NCBI GenBank assembly: GCA_022560025.1
Contig: JAFISE010000001.1
Coordinates: 434,001-498,000 of the forward strand
Origin: Stagonosporopsis chrysanthemi
Lineage: Eukaryota; Ascomycota; Dothideomycetes; Pleosporales; Didymellaceae
Direction of reading: 5' to 3'
DNA: 64,000 nt
Part shown: positions 9,778-20,989 of the stretch, in pieces
How positions within the stretch are numbered: position 1 is the first letter of the stretch
How the letters are laid out: each line of letters starts with the position of its first letter
The notes under the pieces: model-generated
Told to the model about the DNA's origin: nothing
Databases searched by the model: none
The model's input: only the letters and a program-made list of their open reading frames with translations
Translations under genes and position numbers: made by a program

Positions 9778-12734
9778 ATGTCCTCACTACTCGATGCTGT
9801 TCTGCACTCGGATGCTGCCGCAACTCCAGCAAGCACCGTTGGCGGCCCTACCCCACGGTCTTCAGGCATACGATCTTCCTCTGCAAGGCCTCGCGGACCA
9901 CCCTCGGAGAGCAACGGCGCAAACAGCGATATCGAAGCGTTCCCAGATGACGAGGTGGTAGGGGCAAGAGGAGGCACTAGACGTGCCAATGGGCCCAGGA
10001 CAGACATCCCCAGGGTGGTAGATGTTACCGGAGAGACTCTCGCGCTCCGGTTCCAGGAATTCTTGGAGAAGTAAGTGGAGCAACATGACCAGCAAGGTTT
10101 GGTGCTGACACACAGATAGCTACACAGAAGAACCGTCATCTTCAGCATTGCCCGTTTCGAGTGTTGCCACAACAGACAAGTACTATGTCGCCCAAATACG
10201 AGGCATGAAACTTTACCAGCTGTCGACCCTCTACGTTGACTACACACACCTGATGAAACACGAAGATGGCATCCTTGCACAAGCAATTGCCAGCGAATAC
10301 TACCGCTTTCTTCCATACATGATCCGCGCCCTCCACAGCTTACTCGCCAAGTATGAGCCACAATACTTCCGCCAGCACCGACAGCCCGAGTCGACGTCTT
10401 CGGTCACTGCTGCCTCTCTCGCCGAGAACCCCACAAGTCAGAACGATAGCTTGAAGGAGAAGACAGCAAATCAGCAGACCGACAAGCTCTTCACCTTGGC
10501 GTTTTACAATCTGCCGCTGGTGTCGCGAATTCGCCAGCTGCGCACTAGCTCTATTGGGAGTCTGCTTTCTATCTCAGGCACAGCTACCCGCACATCTGAA
10601 GTACGACCAGAGTTGTCAATGGCGACTTTTGTCTGCGAAATCTGCAATACAGTCGTGCCGAACATCGAACAAACTTTCAAGTACACGGAACCGACTCAGT
10701 GCCCGAACGTCACGTGTATGAACCGCGAGGGATGGCGATTAGACATCAGACAATCGACCTTCGTGGACTGGCAGAAGGTGCGCATTCAGGAGAACAGCTC
10801 AGAGATTCCTACAGGCAGCATGCCTCGAACAATGGACGTCATCTTGCGTGGAGAGATGGTCGACCGTGCAAAAGCTGGAGAGAAGTGTATCTTTACTGGT
10901 ACAGCTATCGTCATTCCTGACGTCAGTCAGTTTCGCGTACCTGGTGTGCGACCGCAAGCTATGCGGGATACATCAAATACATCGCGAGGCAACGACGTTG
11001 GTGGATCTGGTGTCAGCGGTCTCAAGGCGCTTGGTGTCCGCGACTTGACCTACCGCATGTCTTTCCTTGCCTGCATGGTTTCGCCTGATCACACAACACC
11101 TGGACAGTCGTCTAATCACCACCTCAATGGCCAAGCTAGCAACATTCTTGCATCGTTACATCAAGGTCAGATCGAATCCAACGCGACATCTGGCGAAGAA
11201 GCTCAGGAGGAGTACCTCGCGACTCTCACTGCAGCCGAGATCCAGGATTTGAAGGACATGGTACATAAGCCCAACATCTTCATGCGATTGGTCGACTCAA
11301 TCGCCCCTATGGTGTACGGCCATCAGGTCATCAAAAAGGGTATTCTGCTCCAGCTGATGAGTGGTGTGTCGAAGCAAACGCCCGAGGGCATGGCTCTGCG
11401 TGGAGATATCAACATTTGCGTCGTCGGCGACCCTTCTACCTCAAAATCGCAGTTCTTGAAGTACGTCTGTAGCTTCTTGCCTCGCGCCGTGTACACATCT
11501 GGCAAGGCTTCATCGGCTGCTGGTCTGACAGCTGCGGTTGTCAAGGATGAAGAGACCGGCGAGTTCACTATCGAAGCTGGAGCCCTTATGCTTGCGGACA
11601 ACGGCATTTGCGCCATTGATGAATTTGATAAGATGGATATCGCTGACCAAGTCGCTATCCACGAAGCCATGGAACAGCAGACCATCTCTATTGCCAAAGC
11701 TGGCATCCAAGCTACCCTGAACGCTCGCACGTCGATCCTCGCCGCTGCCAACCCTGTGGGTGGACGCTACAACCGCAAGACCACACTTCGCGCCAACGTC
11801 AACATGTCCGCACCCATCATGTCCCGTTTCGATCTCTTCTTCGTTGTCCTCGATGAGTGCGATGAGGCCGTCGACCGCCACCTCGCCGAGCACATCGTCG
11901 GCATTCACAAAGACCGCGACGAATTCGTTCAACCCGAGTTCTCGACCGAGCAGCTGCAACGATACATCCGTTTCGCGAAGACGTTCCGTCCCGAATTCAC
12001 GGACGACGCGCGTGAGACGCTGGTGGAGAAGTACAAAGAGCTGCGCGCCGACGACGCACAGGGCGGTATTGGACGCAACAGCTACCGCATCACAGTCCGT
12101 CAACTCGAATCGATGATTCGGTTGTCCGAGGCCATCGCTAAGGCGAATTGCGTCTCTGAAATCACCCCGGAGTTCGTTAAGGAAGCATACAACCTGCTCC
12201 GTCAATCCATCATTTCTGTTGAGAAGGATGATGTCGAGATGGAGGATGACGACGATGAGGCCGCTCTGGCGACAGCCGCTGCCGAAGCTGAAGATGACAC
12301 TTTGATGGCCGAGCGCGCCCGCACAGAGACACCCGCGCCCGTACCACGAGAGAAAACAAAGATCACACACGACAAGTATGTCGCGATGCGGAACATGTTT
12401 GTGCGCAGAGTCAACGAAGACCAAGAGGAGACGCAGGACGGTGTTGAGGAAGAAGAGCTGTTGATGTGGTACCTTGAGCAGAAGGAGAGTGAGATGGAGA
12501 CTCAGGAGGATCTTGAAGCAGAGCGGGCGCTTGCTAAGAAGGTGTTGAAGAAGGTTGTCAAGGTACGATGGTCCACTAATCGCTGGCGTGCATGCGTGCT
12601 AACTTAACACCCAGGAGCAATACCTCATGTTAATTCGAGGTGAGGGTCTCGCGGATGAGCAAGGTCAGTCTGAAGCAGGCGGTAAGGGCGTGTATGTTCT
12701 ACACCCCAACTGTCCAATCGAGGACATCGTTTGA
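9778..12734 (+). CDS. MCM6: DNA replication licensing factor MCM6
   Basis: MCM6 is one of six subunits of the MCM2-7 replicative helicase. Exons 9778-10070, 10120-12562 and 12615-12734 (introns 49 and 52 nt) give 951 residues. The zinc-binding region has a C-x2-C (CEIC) near residue 268 and a second Cys pair (CPNVTC) about 25 residues later. The MCM Walker A variant GDPSTSKS lies near 533, Walker B IDEFDKMD near 593 and the arginine finger MSRFD near 663. The wording INICVVGDPSTSKSQFLK and AGALMLADNGICAIDEF is closer to MCM6 than to its paralogues. An acidic patch near 705-720 precedes the C-terminal winged-helix region. The last exon supplies the end (PIEDIV). Two ACGCGT boxes lie upstream. 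Confidence 0.97.
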
Positions 12735-13606
12735 GCATCATGAGCCGGTGTTGTGCACAAAGAACGATACAGATGACCGTCATGAAGTATAATAGGCGTT
12801 CGAGAATGGTCTGAGGCTGGCGTTCAGACTGCAAAGGTAGATTTTGGCACAAATGTTATACCCATTTCACTTCAAGCAGATCCTTGATATTGAAAACAAC
12901 GATGATCCTGCTTCGATCAAGCAATGAGTCTCCAGAAACTGGGGCAGCCAGACAGGCTTGCCGGTGCGCAAATAGCTCTTTTCGTTTGACCGTTGAATTG
13001 GGCGGCCGTTCTTCCCAGATGCGCTAGCGTAGCGCTCCTGCACCTCGTCCAGCTGAGCCTCCTCACCTCCTCTTTGATGCGCTACTCAGCTCGCCCAAGA
13101 CAACGGGAAAAACCAAGACGATCCCCGGGAACGCTTATAGGCTGGAAGCTTGCCCGAATGAATGTCCACGTGCACGCATTTGGCTAGCAGTTGCATGCAC
13201 ACTTTCGTCAGGCCTGTGGGCACACCACGCGGACTCGAATGATGGGAACCTTGGTCCTACAAACTTGGCCAGATATCGAGGGGGGAACTAAGAGCGTCTA
13301 GTTGACGAAGCTCTTGCAGGTGTACTAGAAAGACCTGGTCAATGGCAACAAGAGACTATGATACATTCATAGTCATCCAAGCGTGCAAATTGCGTACAAT
13401 ACGTCTAGCAGAATCAATGCACATATCCATTCGACCAGATATCTTCCTATATCTGAGAGGGATAATGAGGTGTTCTCATCGACGTCCCAGATGCCAAAGA
13501 GAAGCTTGTACCTGAACATCTGATCGCCCTCAGCGCACTCCAGCCAACCAGCCTCTGGCACCTGTAAACCTTGGTCTCGGTACCAGCTGCATTGCAAAGC
13601 CGTCAT
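12735..13606. other. Intergenic, no supported gene
   Basis: A 77-codon frame on the minus strand at 13373-13606 has a start and one hydrophobic stretch at its end but no recognisable family. I do not annotate it as a gene. Nothing else is visible. Confidence 0.4.
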
Positions 13607-14044
13607 CTATCTGATCGGTGCTGAATTGCGGGTTGCGCCCGCAATTCCGGTTCCAGATGCATTCTCAGAAGAGCCTCCATTCCCGGCTCCGCCTATCGGA
13701 ATGGAGCCAGTACGCTCAGCTGGGGCTGAGCCATCCCGCACCATACCCTTATTCAGTAATGACACCACGATTGATATACCTGACGGTGTGTAAGATGGCG
13801 CAAAAGCGAGTGCAGGACTGAAGCTAGCGGTCACGGAGCCGCACGCCTGTGAAACAAGCTTGGTGGCGTTGTTGCACCATGCGCGCCAGGGACCTGAACT
13901 TGGCTGCCATTCTGGATGCTCCAACAACAACTCATCAAGCGATTTTGCGATGAGCCAGCCACTCTTCTGGTACTGGCTTGTGATGAGGGGGTTGTTAGTA
14001 CGAATCACAACGTTGCCGCTAGGGTTGTGAAGGAAATAGAGCAT
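13607..14044 (-). CDS. Hypothetical protein, unrecognised
   Basis: An open frame from the ATG at 14044 gives about 145 residues; in-frame ATGs further up (14083, 14176) would lengthen it to at most 189. The N-terminal half is a plausible folded segment (HNPSGNVVIRTNN, WLIAKSLDELLLEHPEW). The C-terminal third is low-complexity Gly/Ser/Ala/Asn. I recognise no family and see no signal peptide. It is divergent from the gene starting at 14290, so a shared promoter would fit. It may be an exon of a longer gene or a chance frame. Confidence 0.3.
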   Translation of the reverse strand: MLYFLHNPSGNVVIRTNNPLITSQYQKSGWLIAKSLDELLLEHPEWQPSSGPWRAWCNNATKLVSQACGSVTASFSPALAFAPSYTPSGISIVVSLLNKGMVRDGSAPAERTGSIPIGGAGNGGSSENASGTGIAGATRNSAPIR

Positions 14045-14289
14045 TGTGTCGGCGCCAAAGCTGAGATATTGTGGACAATGCATGGTCGACACGTTAGCCT
14101 TATATGCGCAACAACGATCCCAATGCGTACGTTGGTGAAGAAAGGATATATCCTGGCGCAGCGACTGCATGAACATTCACATTCACATTCAAACTTAAAT
14201 CTCTTCCTCTACGTTCTTCAGAAAAAGCCTTCGAAGTCATCACATTCCGTACTTCCCAGCCACTTTCGAACAAATCATATATCACGACA

Positions 14290-15196
14290 ATGACTGGCAG
14301 TGTTGACCTGAACGTCTCGAACGCCTCTTATTCAATTATATCTTCAACAACACATCAAACAAGCTTAAAAGCCGTCATGTACTACCTCATTCATACACTA
14401 CATCACTCACGACCCTACCTATCGACTGTTTCTTTCGTGGCAAACGACTTCGCAAAGTGGGGCTGCCGCGTGACATGTCATGCAAAAAGCTCACCATACA
14501 TTGTCGAGATCCGATATCAGGAATCCAGAAGCCGTCCGGCATGTCGACGTATCGAGTTGATGGAAATTTGGGCCAAGGAAGTTCTAACAAGGAAGCATCA
14601 ACGGCTGGCATCAGTAACCACAAATGAAGATCCCATCGCAGAGGCAAGAAAAGAAAGAGCATCAGAGTTTGTCCAAGACTTCGCATCCAGTCTCTCAAAA
14701 TTTGGTATGTCACAATCTATCTACCTCGTTTGAGATGCACAGTACTAACGCTCCTCCAGAATCGCCCTTCAAAGCCCCTAAATCCCTCAAAAATGACAGG
14801 CGTCCGCTCCCAGCCTACCCCCTCGCCCTGGTCGCGCGCCATACTCGCCTTCTCAGACGCTGTGCCTACACCACCCATGCCGCCCTGCCATCATGGGTCG
14901 CTCCCGACGTGCTGGTCGCAGATCAGATCACGCTCGAGTTCAGGTTCGACAAGAGCTTGAAGCGTGAGCAGCTTTTGCGCGCGCTAAGTGAGGCTATAGA
15001 GCAAGGGCAAGGTAGAATGGGGAGACTGGAGAAGTGTAAGCAGACGGGGGTTACAAGGATATTGATGTGGGTTGATGTCGGGGATTTGGTACTCGGGGTG
15101 TGTGTAAAGGGAGACGAGGTATTAGAGGATCCGGTGCCAGTTTATGAGACGGGCGGGTGGGTTTGGCCGCCGGGGTATGAGGAGTGTGTGTGCTGA
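14290..15196 (+). CDS. Hypothetical protein, two exons
   Basis: Exons 14290-14704 and 14760-15196 give 283 residues. The 55 nt intron has a GTATGT donor, a TACTAAC branch site and a CAG acceptor, which is strong evidence of a real spliced gene. I do not recognise the family. Residues about 85-140 look helical and charged (ELMEIWAKEVL, EARKERASEFVQDF). The C-terminal half has alternating strand-like segments (ITLEFRFDKSL, RILMWVDVGDLVLGV) and ends in a Trp/Pro/Gly-rich tail. No signal peptide or membrane helix is seen. It ends about 115 bp before a poly-G/poly-C tract next to a scaffold gap, so the 3' flank is unreliable. Confidence 0.6.
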
Positions 15197-15312
15197 AGTA
15201 GTGGGGAGTCGTAATGTGTATCAATTGAGAAGGGATATAGACCGTTCCAAAACAGATGGCTCGCAGCGGAAGACCAAGGCCTACAAACGAATTCAGAAGT
15301 AACTTGAAGCAT

Positions 15313-15496
15313 GGGGGGGGGGGGGGGGGGGGGGGGCCCCCCCCCCCCCCCCCCACCTTTTTTTCCCACCCCCCACCCCCCCCCCCCCCCCCCCCCCCCT
15401 CTTTCCCCAGAACAACACAAACACACCCNNNNNNNNNNAGAGAGAGAAGAGAGAAAAAAAGAAGAGGGGGGGGGAAAGGAAGGAAAAAGGGGGGAA

Positions 15497-15546
<50 letters not shown>
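15313..15546. other. Homopolymer tract with 10-N scaffold gap
   Basis: A run of 24 G is followed at once by 18 C, then T- and C-rich tracts. Ten N follow at 15429-15438, then a purine-only stretch ending in about 50 G. Composition this extreme next to an N run of exactly ten is typical of scaffold joining or sequencing failure. Pro-rich and Gly-rich frames running through it are meaningless. Confidence 0.85.
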
Positions 15547-15549
<3 letters not shown>

Positions 15550-16058
15550 CATGCGGCTTCCACGTACATCTTTTTGCGCAACTCCATCTCCCAACGCCGA
15601 ACGCCTTGCTATCTTACATAGAGGAAAACACAATGAGACCGATCTCTCGACCCAAACACCCCTCCGAACAGTCGTGCTTCATGCTGCAGGTCCCGTTTTG
15701 TCCCATCCTTGTGTCAAGGCTTCGCACCTTCTGCCATTGATTTGAGCAAATACCTATGAGACATACTAGTGTTCGATGCGACCTTTTTCTACTCTTCGGT
15801 TGGCGACCAAAGGCGTTGTTCGAAAGATGCTGGTGATGGATAGGCGACGATAACGGAGACGCCGCTCCTAGCGTGTCTTTGACCCAATGTTCTCCCCCAC
15901 ACCTCCACCTTTCCTGCATCTCGGAAGTTCCTCACGTGCATCGCAATTTTAAGGGATCAGCATGTCACGTCGCCGCGATTGCGTCGACAACTGTACTAAC
16001 ACCTCACTCATTTCATCTTTGACAGCGTTCTCAAACCCCAGAACAGATAGCAGCAGTC
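15547..16058. other. Intergenic, GH2 gene promoter region
   Basis: The sequence returns to normal complexity after the gap. The frames here are short and unconvincing. It presumably contains the promoter and leader of the GH2 gene. Confidence 0.4.
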
Positions 16059-18098
16059 ATGAGCGAATACCCTCGGCCAGACTTTGTCCGTGATGGGCTG
16101 AATTGGAAGTCGTTGAACGGTCCATGGTCATTCTTGTTCGATGATGATGATGTTGGTCTGGTGCAAGGCTGGCATCTTGAAAGCCTCCCGGCTGAGGTTA
16201 CCGTCAAATCTAGCCGCAGCCCCTCCGATTCAAAGGCCGCGAACGACGCCCAGAGCATCACCGCCAAGATCGCCGCAGGCACCCAAGAGCTCATTCAAGG
16301 CAACCAGCATAAGAGAGGGGAAACTACAACACACAAAAAGCGTGATATTCAGGTTCCTTACGTATTCCAGTGCCCCGCATCTGGCATTGAAGAGAAAGGC
16401 GTTCATGAGGTAATCTGGTACGAAAGAGATATCACCGACCCACGAACAGACCAGGAAAAAGAGAAAAGAACCCGCGTACTGGTTAGGTTTGGTGCAGTCG
16501 ACTATGAGGCTAAGGTCTGGTTAGGCGGGCACTTTGTTGGTGGCCATCGCGGAGGCCACGTTCCATTTGATATCGACATCACAGATGAGATCGCGAAAGC
16601 ATCACCGCAGCGACTCACTTTACGTGTTTATGACTCGGCCTATGATTTGACGCAACCGAGAGGCAAACAGTATTGGGGCGCACAGCCCGAAAGCATCTTC
16701 TACACACCCAGTGGAGGCATTTGGCAGAACGTCTGGCTTGAGGTCGTTCCTTTTGTACGCATTGGGGATAGTAGCCACGGAACAGTACTGAGAAGTAACG
16801 ATATCAAATCAGGAAAGCTACATGCCGATGTCAGAATCCTCGATAGACCGGCTGGTCACAAGTACAGCGTGGAGCTGGAAGTCAGCCTCAAAGGCACCCA
16901 TGTGAGCAAAACGGAAAAAGTCGACCTGCCTCGCGAAAGTGGTCTCGTATCTTTGGATGCCGACATGGCGCTTTCCAAAGACGCCAAAGATAAATTAGGC
17001 GAGTCCGTTCTAGAGTCATTTGATGATGTCCGCAACAACGTCGTGCTTTGGTCTCCAGACGACCCGACTTTGTATGACATCGAGATACGCCTTTACGATG
17101 CTACCTCCAAGCTTGTCGATACAGTTAGGACGACGACAGGCATGCGCAGTTTGTCTTGGGATGATGGTTTATTCCGGATCAACAACAAGCCACACTTTCA
17201 AGCGCTGTTCCTCGACCAGGGTTATTGGCTCGACACGTTTATGACACCACCCTCCTCCGAAGCTTTGAGAACGGACATCGAGCTAGCTCAGAAGATGGGG
17301 TTCAATGGCTGCCGTAAGCATCAAAAGGTCGAAGATCCAATATTTCACTACTGGGCAGACCGCTTAGGCTTCCTTGTATGGGGAGAGATGGCGAATGCAT
17401 ACGCCTTCAGCGCTGAGTATGTCGAACGCTTCGACCAGGAGTGGCGTGAAGCCGTCCTGCGAGACATCAACCACCCTAGTGTCGTGGCGTGGACCCCTGT
17501 CAATGAGAGCTGGGCGTATACCGACCTGGCGAACAACCAGACGCACAGAGATCACATCAAGAGTCTCTACTACGCAACCAAGGCTCTCGATCCAACGAGA
17601 CCCATCAACGACAACTGCGGATGGGAGCACGTTCAGACAGACCTTACCACTTTCCATGACTACTCTGACGCTGATGCTTTGACGAAGACGTGTGCCAGCG
17701 TGGAAGGCATCCTCGGCCCCAAAGCGAACCGGCCCATGTTCCTTTCAGCTATTGACAAGGTCCCTGGATCGAGTCACAACGATAGTGCGCCGGTGATCTG
17801 CACGGAGTTCGGCGGCATCAACATCGCCAGAGAGGCTGCGGGATCTGATAGTCAGCGCGACTGGGGATACACAACTGCAACCGATCCAAAGGATCTGCTG
17901 AGACGAATTGAAACGATGATGACAGGTATTGCCAATCCGGGTCTTATCGGTGGCTTTGTCTACACGCAACTCACGGATATCGAGCAAGAAGTCAACGGTC
18001 TATACACACCAGATCGTAAGCCCAAATTGGACGTAGATGCAGTCAGGCAGATTGTCGAGGATATCAGAGAGAGCTACTACCAGATGCATACGCATTAG
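16059..18098 (+). CDS. Glycoside hydrolase family 2 (beta-galactosidase/glucuronidase-like)
   Basis: GH2 enzymes cleave beta-galactosides, beta-glucuronides or beta-mannosides from glycans. This is one exon of 679 residues starting at the first good ATG (cagtcATGagc). The N-terminal jelly-roll sugar-binding domain covers about 1-230 (IQVPYVFQCPASG, YWGAQPESIFYTPSGGIWQ). An immunoglobulin-like sandwich covers about 235-375. The TIM barrel holds the acid/base Glu483 (TPVNESW) and the nucleophile Glu583 (CTEFGG). No signal peptide is visible, so it is probably intracellular. It lacks the extra C-terminal domains of LacZ-type enzymes. Substrate cannot be read from the sequence. Its stop lies 25 bp from the stop of the convergent isochorismatase-like gene. 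Confidence 0.88.
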   Translation: MSEYPRPDFVRDGLNWKSLNGPWSFLFDDDDVGLVQGWHLESLPAEVTVKSSRSPSDSKAANDAQSITAKIAAGTQELIQGNQHKRGETTTHKKRDIQVPYVFQCPASGIEEKGVHEVIWYERDITDPRTDQEKEKRTRVLVRFGAVDYEAKVWLGGHFVGGHRGGHVPFDIDITDEIAKASPQRLTLRVYDSAYDLTQPRGKQYWGAQPESIFYTPSGGIWQNVWLEVVPFVRIGDSSHGTVLRSNDIKSGKLHADVRILDRPAGHKYSVELEVSLKGTHVSKTEKVDLPRESGLVSLDADMALSKDAKDKLGESVLESFDDVRNNVVLWSPDDPTLYDIEIRLYDATSKLVDTVRTTTGMRSLSWDDGLFRINNKPHFQALFLDQGYWLDTFMTPPSSEALRTDIELAQKMGFNGCRKHQKVEDPIFHYWADRLGFLVWGEMANAYAFSAEYVERFDQEWREAVLRDINHPSVVAWTPVNESWAYTDLANNQTHRDHIKSLYYATKALDPTRPINDNCGWEHVQTDLTTFHDYSDADALTKTCASVEGILGPKANRPMFLSAIDKVPGSSHNDSAPVICTEFGGINIAREAAGSDSQRDWGYTTATDPKDLLRRIETMMTGIANPGLIGGFVYTQLTDIEQEVNGLYTPDRKPKLDVDAVRQIVEDIRESYYQMHTH

Positions 18099-18123
18099 GT
18101 ACTTTCGTTGTTTTATTCAATGG

Positions 18124-18699
18124 CTACATGATCTCCTCACTCTTCACGATAGTAGCGAAAATGTCGCCCAACTCTGCTAATGTTACCTTGGTGAGCTCTT
18201 CCCCCTTAACACCAGGAATGTCGCGATCGCCAATACCGTCCTCAATGACAACCACGTCGTAGCCCCTCTGGCTAGCTTGCCTAGCTGTAGTACTGACACA
18301 GACATGAGCCATGTAGCCGGTCAGCACAACCTTCTTGATGCCCCAGCCCTTCAGTACTTCATCGAGGTGTGTCTCGGCGAAAGACCCCGGGTGAACCTTC
18401 CAGATCAGCTCCTCGCCATCTTTGGCCTTCAGAATATCGAACTCCTCGGACAACGGCGTGTTGGGAGTGAAGATTGGAGCACCATCAGGCGTCTTGTGGA
18501 GGATGTGAATAATCTTGCCGTTGGCGGCGCGATACTTCTCGAGCAGGGAAGCAATGACTTTGCCACTGGCTTCGGCATTGGTGACCTTCAAGAGGCCAGA
18601 AGCGTACTCGTTCTGGGCATCGATAATGAGAAGGGCAGAATCGGTAGGTGAAGCAGTAGAGGGTGGAACATCAAGTAGCTGACGGAATGAAGCGGCCAT
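18124..18699 (-). CDS. Isochorismatase-family cysteine hydrolase
   Basis: The family hydrolyses isochorismate, nicotinamide, ureas or related small amides. The ATG at 18699 gives 191 residues. The frame extends further upstream only to a GTG, and a TATATA lies 73 bp before this ATG, so I chose 18699. The Asp-Lys-Cys triad is visible as Asp27 (LIIDAQNEY), Lys101 (IWKVHPGSF) and Cys134 (MAHVCVST), with the preceding GYMAH loop. It has no signal peptide and is probably cytosolic. The specific substrate is unknown. Plant-pathogenic fungi secrete some members, but nothing here supports secretion. It is divergent from the Zn2Cys6 regulator. Confidence 0.9.
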   Translation of the reverse strand: MAASFRQLLDVPPSTASPTDSALLIIDAQNEYASGLLKVTNAEASGKVIASLLEKYRAANGKIIHILHKTPDGAPIFTPNTPLSEEFDILKAKDGEELIWKVHPGSFAETHLDEVLKGWGIKKVVLTGYMAHVCVSTTARQASQRGYDVVVIEDGIGDRDIPGVKGEELTKVTLAELGDIFATIVKSEEIM

Positions 18700-19117
18700 T
18701 ATGAGTACGCGGTTTTGTGCAGATCTGATGTCGTGAGGTTTAGTCTGAGCCTGGGTGGCCACCTACGGGAATATATACTTGGGTGTCTGGCCTGCCGAGG
18801 TAAGAGGCGGCTTCTTGCTTTGAAATATCTCTCCACTTCACTACTCCGTAAAGACATCCAAAACTCAGGTTCATACATGCTGGAAAAGGTAGCGTCATCG
18901 CTAGCCAATCACAGCGAGCATATGTTAATGCTAGTCGACCCAAATGCGGCAGTTTCCTCCGTGCACGGTCATATCTGTAAGCGCAGCGGAAGACACCGAC
19001 GCACCTTAACTCATCATGTCGGTCGACCCAGAATATGCACCGAGTGCTTTCGCTGACTCTGAGCCTCTCAACCTGTTCACGCATAAGACGCTGAGGATAT
19101 AGAACATAAGTGGCCCT
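18700..19117. other. Divergent promoter, isochorismatase/Zn2Cys6 regulator
   Basis: This 418 bp stretch lies between divergent starts. Apart from the TATA-like box it shows nothing recognisable. The arrangement allows the regulator to act on its neighbour, which is inference only. Confidence 0.45.
18772..18777 (-). promoter_or_regulatory. TATA-like box for isochorismatase gene
   Basis: TATATA lies about 73 bp upstream of the ATG at 18699, which is a usable spacing. It is supported by position only. Confidence 0.4.
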
Positions 19118-20730
19118 ATGAGGGGAAAGAAGCATGACGTATGCCACGATTGTAGGCAACGCAAGATTGGGGTACGAATCGACAATGTTCTCTCTGATAC
19201 ATGATTCTGATTTGCATAAGTGTGATGGATCCATACCGGCATGCAGCCCATGTCAATTGACAGGGCGCGCCTGTCGTGGCTACCTGCAGGACTTGGTCGT
19301 CTTTCATCACAAGCCCGTCTCTCACCATCCTCGCTCAGGGAGGAAACCAATCTGTAGGACTACTAGTTCCAGGAACGATGACACGAAATCACCACCAACA
19401 TTAGTTCCAACACGTTCTGCTAGTAGTGTATTGGCACGCGACCGCCAACAGCTCACGTGGGAAGAATGCGTCGCTCTACTAGTACAGCACTATATCCCAA
19501 GAGATGAGATACCCTTTCTCTTGCATGTAGAACCTTCAAAATCCAGGATTTGCGGTGGCTGGGTCCAAGCTCTGCCACATGTCAGTCAGGAACATGCGGA
19601 CTTCAAACATGTCGTTTTGCCCGCTGTCCAGGCACTTACAATGTCTATGATGGTGAATGGTACAGACAAACGAAAGGAATATCTCGATACGTACGGTATT
19701 GCTCTTGAAGGCATTCGGGCAATACTGGATAGTTCTGCAAAGGCTGTCGGTCCAACTGTAGCAATTGCCAGCATGTGTCTGGCACTGTCAGAGGTATGCT
19801 TAACTGTGCCTTTCTCATGAACTGAGGCATGAGCTTACACAACCGTAGGTGCTAGTACCGACAAGAAATGATGGCTACAAGACCCATTTACGTGGGGTGA
19901 CAGCGATGATGCAAAGTCGTAGTCCATCTGCCTTTGTGAATGGGGTCGCTCATCTCATGTTTGTTGGAGTTCGACCCCTTATGGTAGGCAGTACTCCAAA
20001 CGGTGATTTACAATTTCATTGATATACCCAGATCCTTGATTCTATTATCAGGCAGAAGAAGACTTTTCTGGAGGACGAACAATGGCAAGACATACCTTTC
20101 TCCGTGCATCGTTCCTCTTGCATGCAGCAGCTACTGGGGCATGCTACTGTTATTCCTTCATTGCTTGAGGCCATGAAAGATAAACAAGCTGATCCACACA
20201 CTATACGATGGGGCTTTTCGAAAGCTCTTAGTGTGCTCCAGAAGTGGGAAGAGCAGTTTGTGAGCGAGGGCATGATGTACAGATCCGTCGCTCCGAGTGA
20301 CTTAGATCTGTCGACCAACATGCAGCTTCTGCCCAACCCCTGCTTTGAATTTGCCGACGTATCCCAAGCAAATTCCCTGAGCCATTGTTGGGCATTTCGC
20401 ATAGTATGCTTGCTGCAGCTCTCGCAGTTGGAGAGTGTATCAGCTGGGGAAGAGAGCACGGTTTCCGCTTCGAACCACAAGCATCACAAAGGAATCAAGC
20501 GACTCTGCGATATGGTTTGCCGGGCACTTCCATATCTGCTACAGAAAGAGATGCGGTGCTATGGTTCAATGTCTGCTGGGTTCCCGTTGCACATGGTCTC
20601 AGAAAGTTTGCAGACTCTGCGACCGGAACACTGTGACTTCAGCATCTGGCACGAAGCAATCAAAAAACAGATGCGATCACAGAGAATCGTACTGTATGAA
20701 GAGATGGTCGAGACCGGTGCGCTACATTAA
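19118..20730 (+). CDS. Zn2Cys6 fungal transcription factor
   Basis: Four exons (19118-19171, 19221-19793, 19849-19983, 20032-20730) with introns of 49, 55 and 48 nt give 486 residues. The binuclear zinc cluster appears only after splicing. Exon 1 supplies Cys9 and Cys12 (VCHDCRQRK) and exon 2 supplies Cys19, Cys26, Cys29 and Cys36, spaced C-x2-C-x6-C-x6-C-x2-C-x6-C. Gly18 replaces the usual Lys before CDG. The remainder is helical and resembles the fungal-specific regulatory domain of short Zn2Cys6 proteins, with no second DNA-binding motif. All splice sites keep phase and no frame break is seen. Targets are unknown. It is divergent from the isochorismatase gene and convergent with the seven-helix protein (259 bp). 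Confidence 0.88.
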
Positions 20731-20989
20731 GCAGCCAAGGCTCCCGCATCTCGCAAGATTCAGCGCTAGTTTATCAATCGCACATTAGAGGTAGCGGTCA
20801 AATCCACTTACTACAGGTGCAACAACGAACAGCGCTATCGAGATGGCGATAAAGGCTTCCACGTCCTGTGTAGTGCACTTGCGATTGAAACCACACGCAC
20901 ACTCTTCCTCCTGAAGACCGCACCTATACATGGAAGTCTGCCTGACTATTTGATTCATTCGTGCCCAATCTGTTGCTGAAGCAGAGGAT

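Noticed and set aside
11510..12424. 304-codon antisense frame within MCM6
   Set aside because: The sense strand encodes conserved helicase motifs; the antisense product has no recognisable feature.
13373..13606. 77-codon minus-strand frame ending in a hydrophobic segment
   Set aside because: Too short, no family match, no splice partner that I could establish.
15051..15745. Pro-rich and Gly-rich proteins around 15.3-15.6 kb
   Set aside because: They read through homopolymer runs and N bases and are products of low-complexity or faulty sequence.
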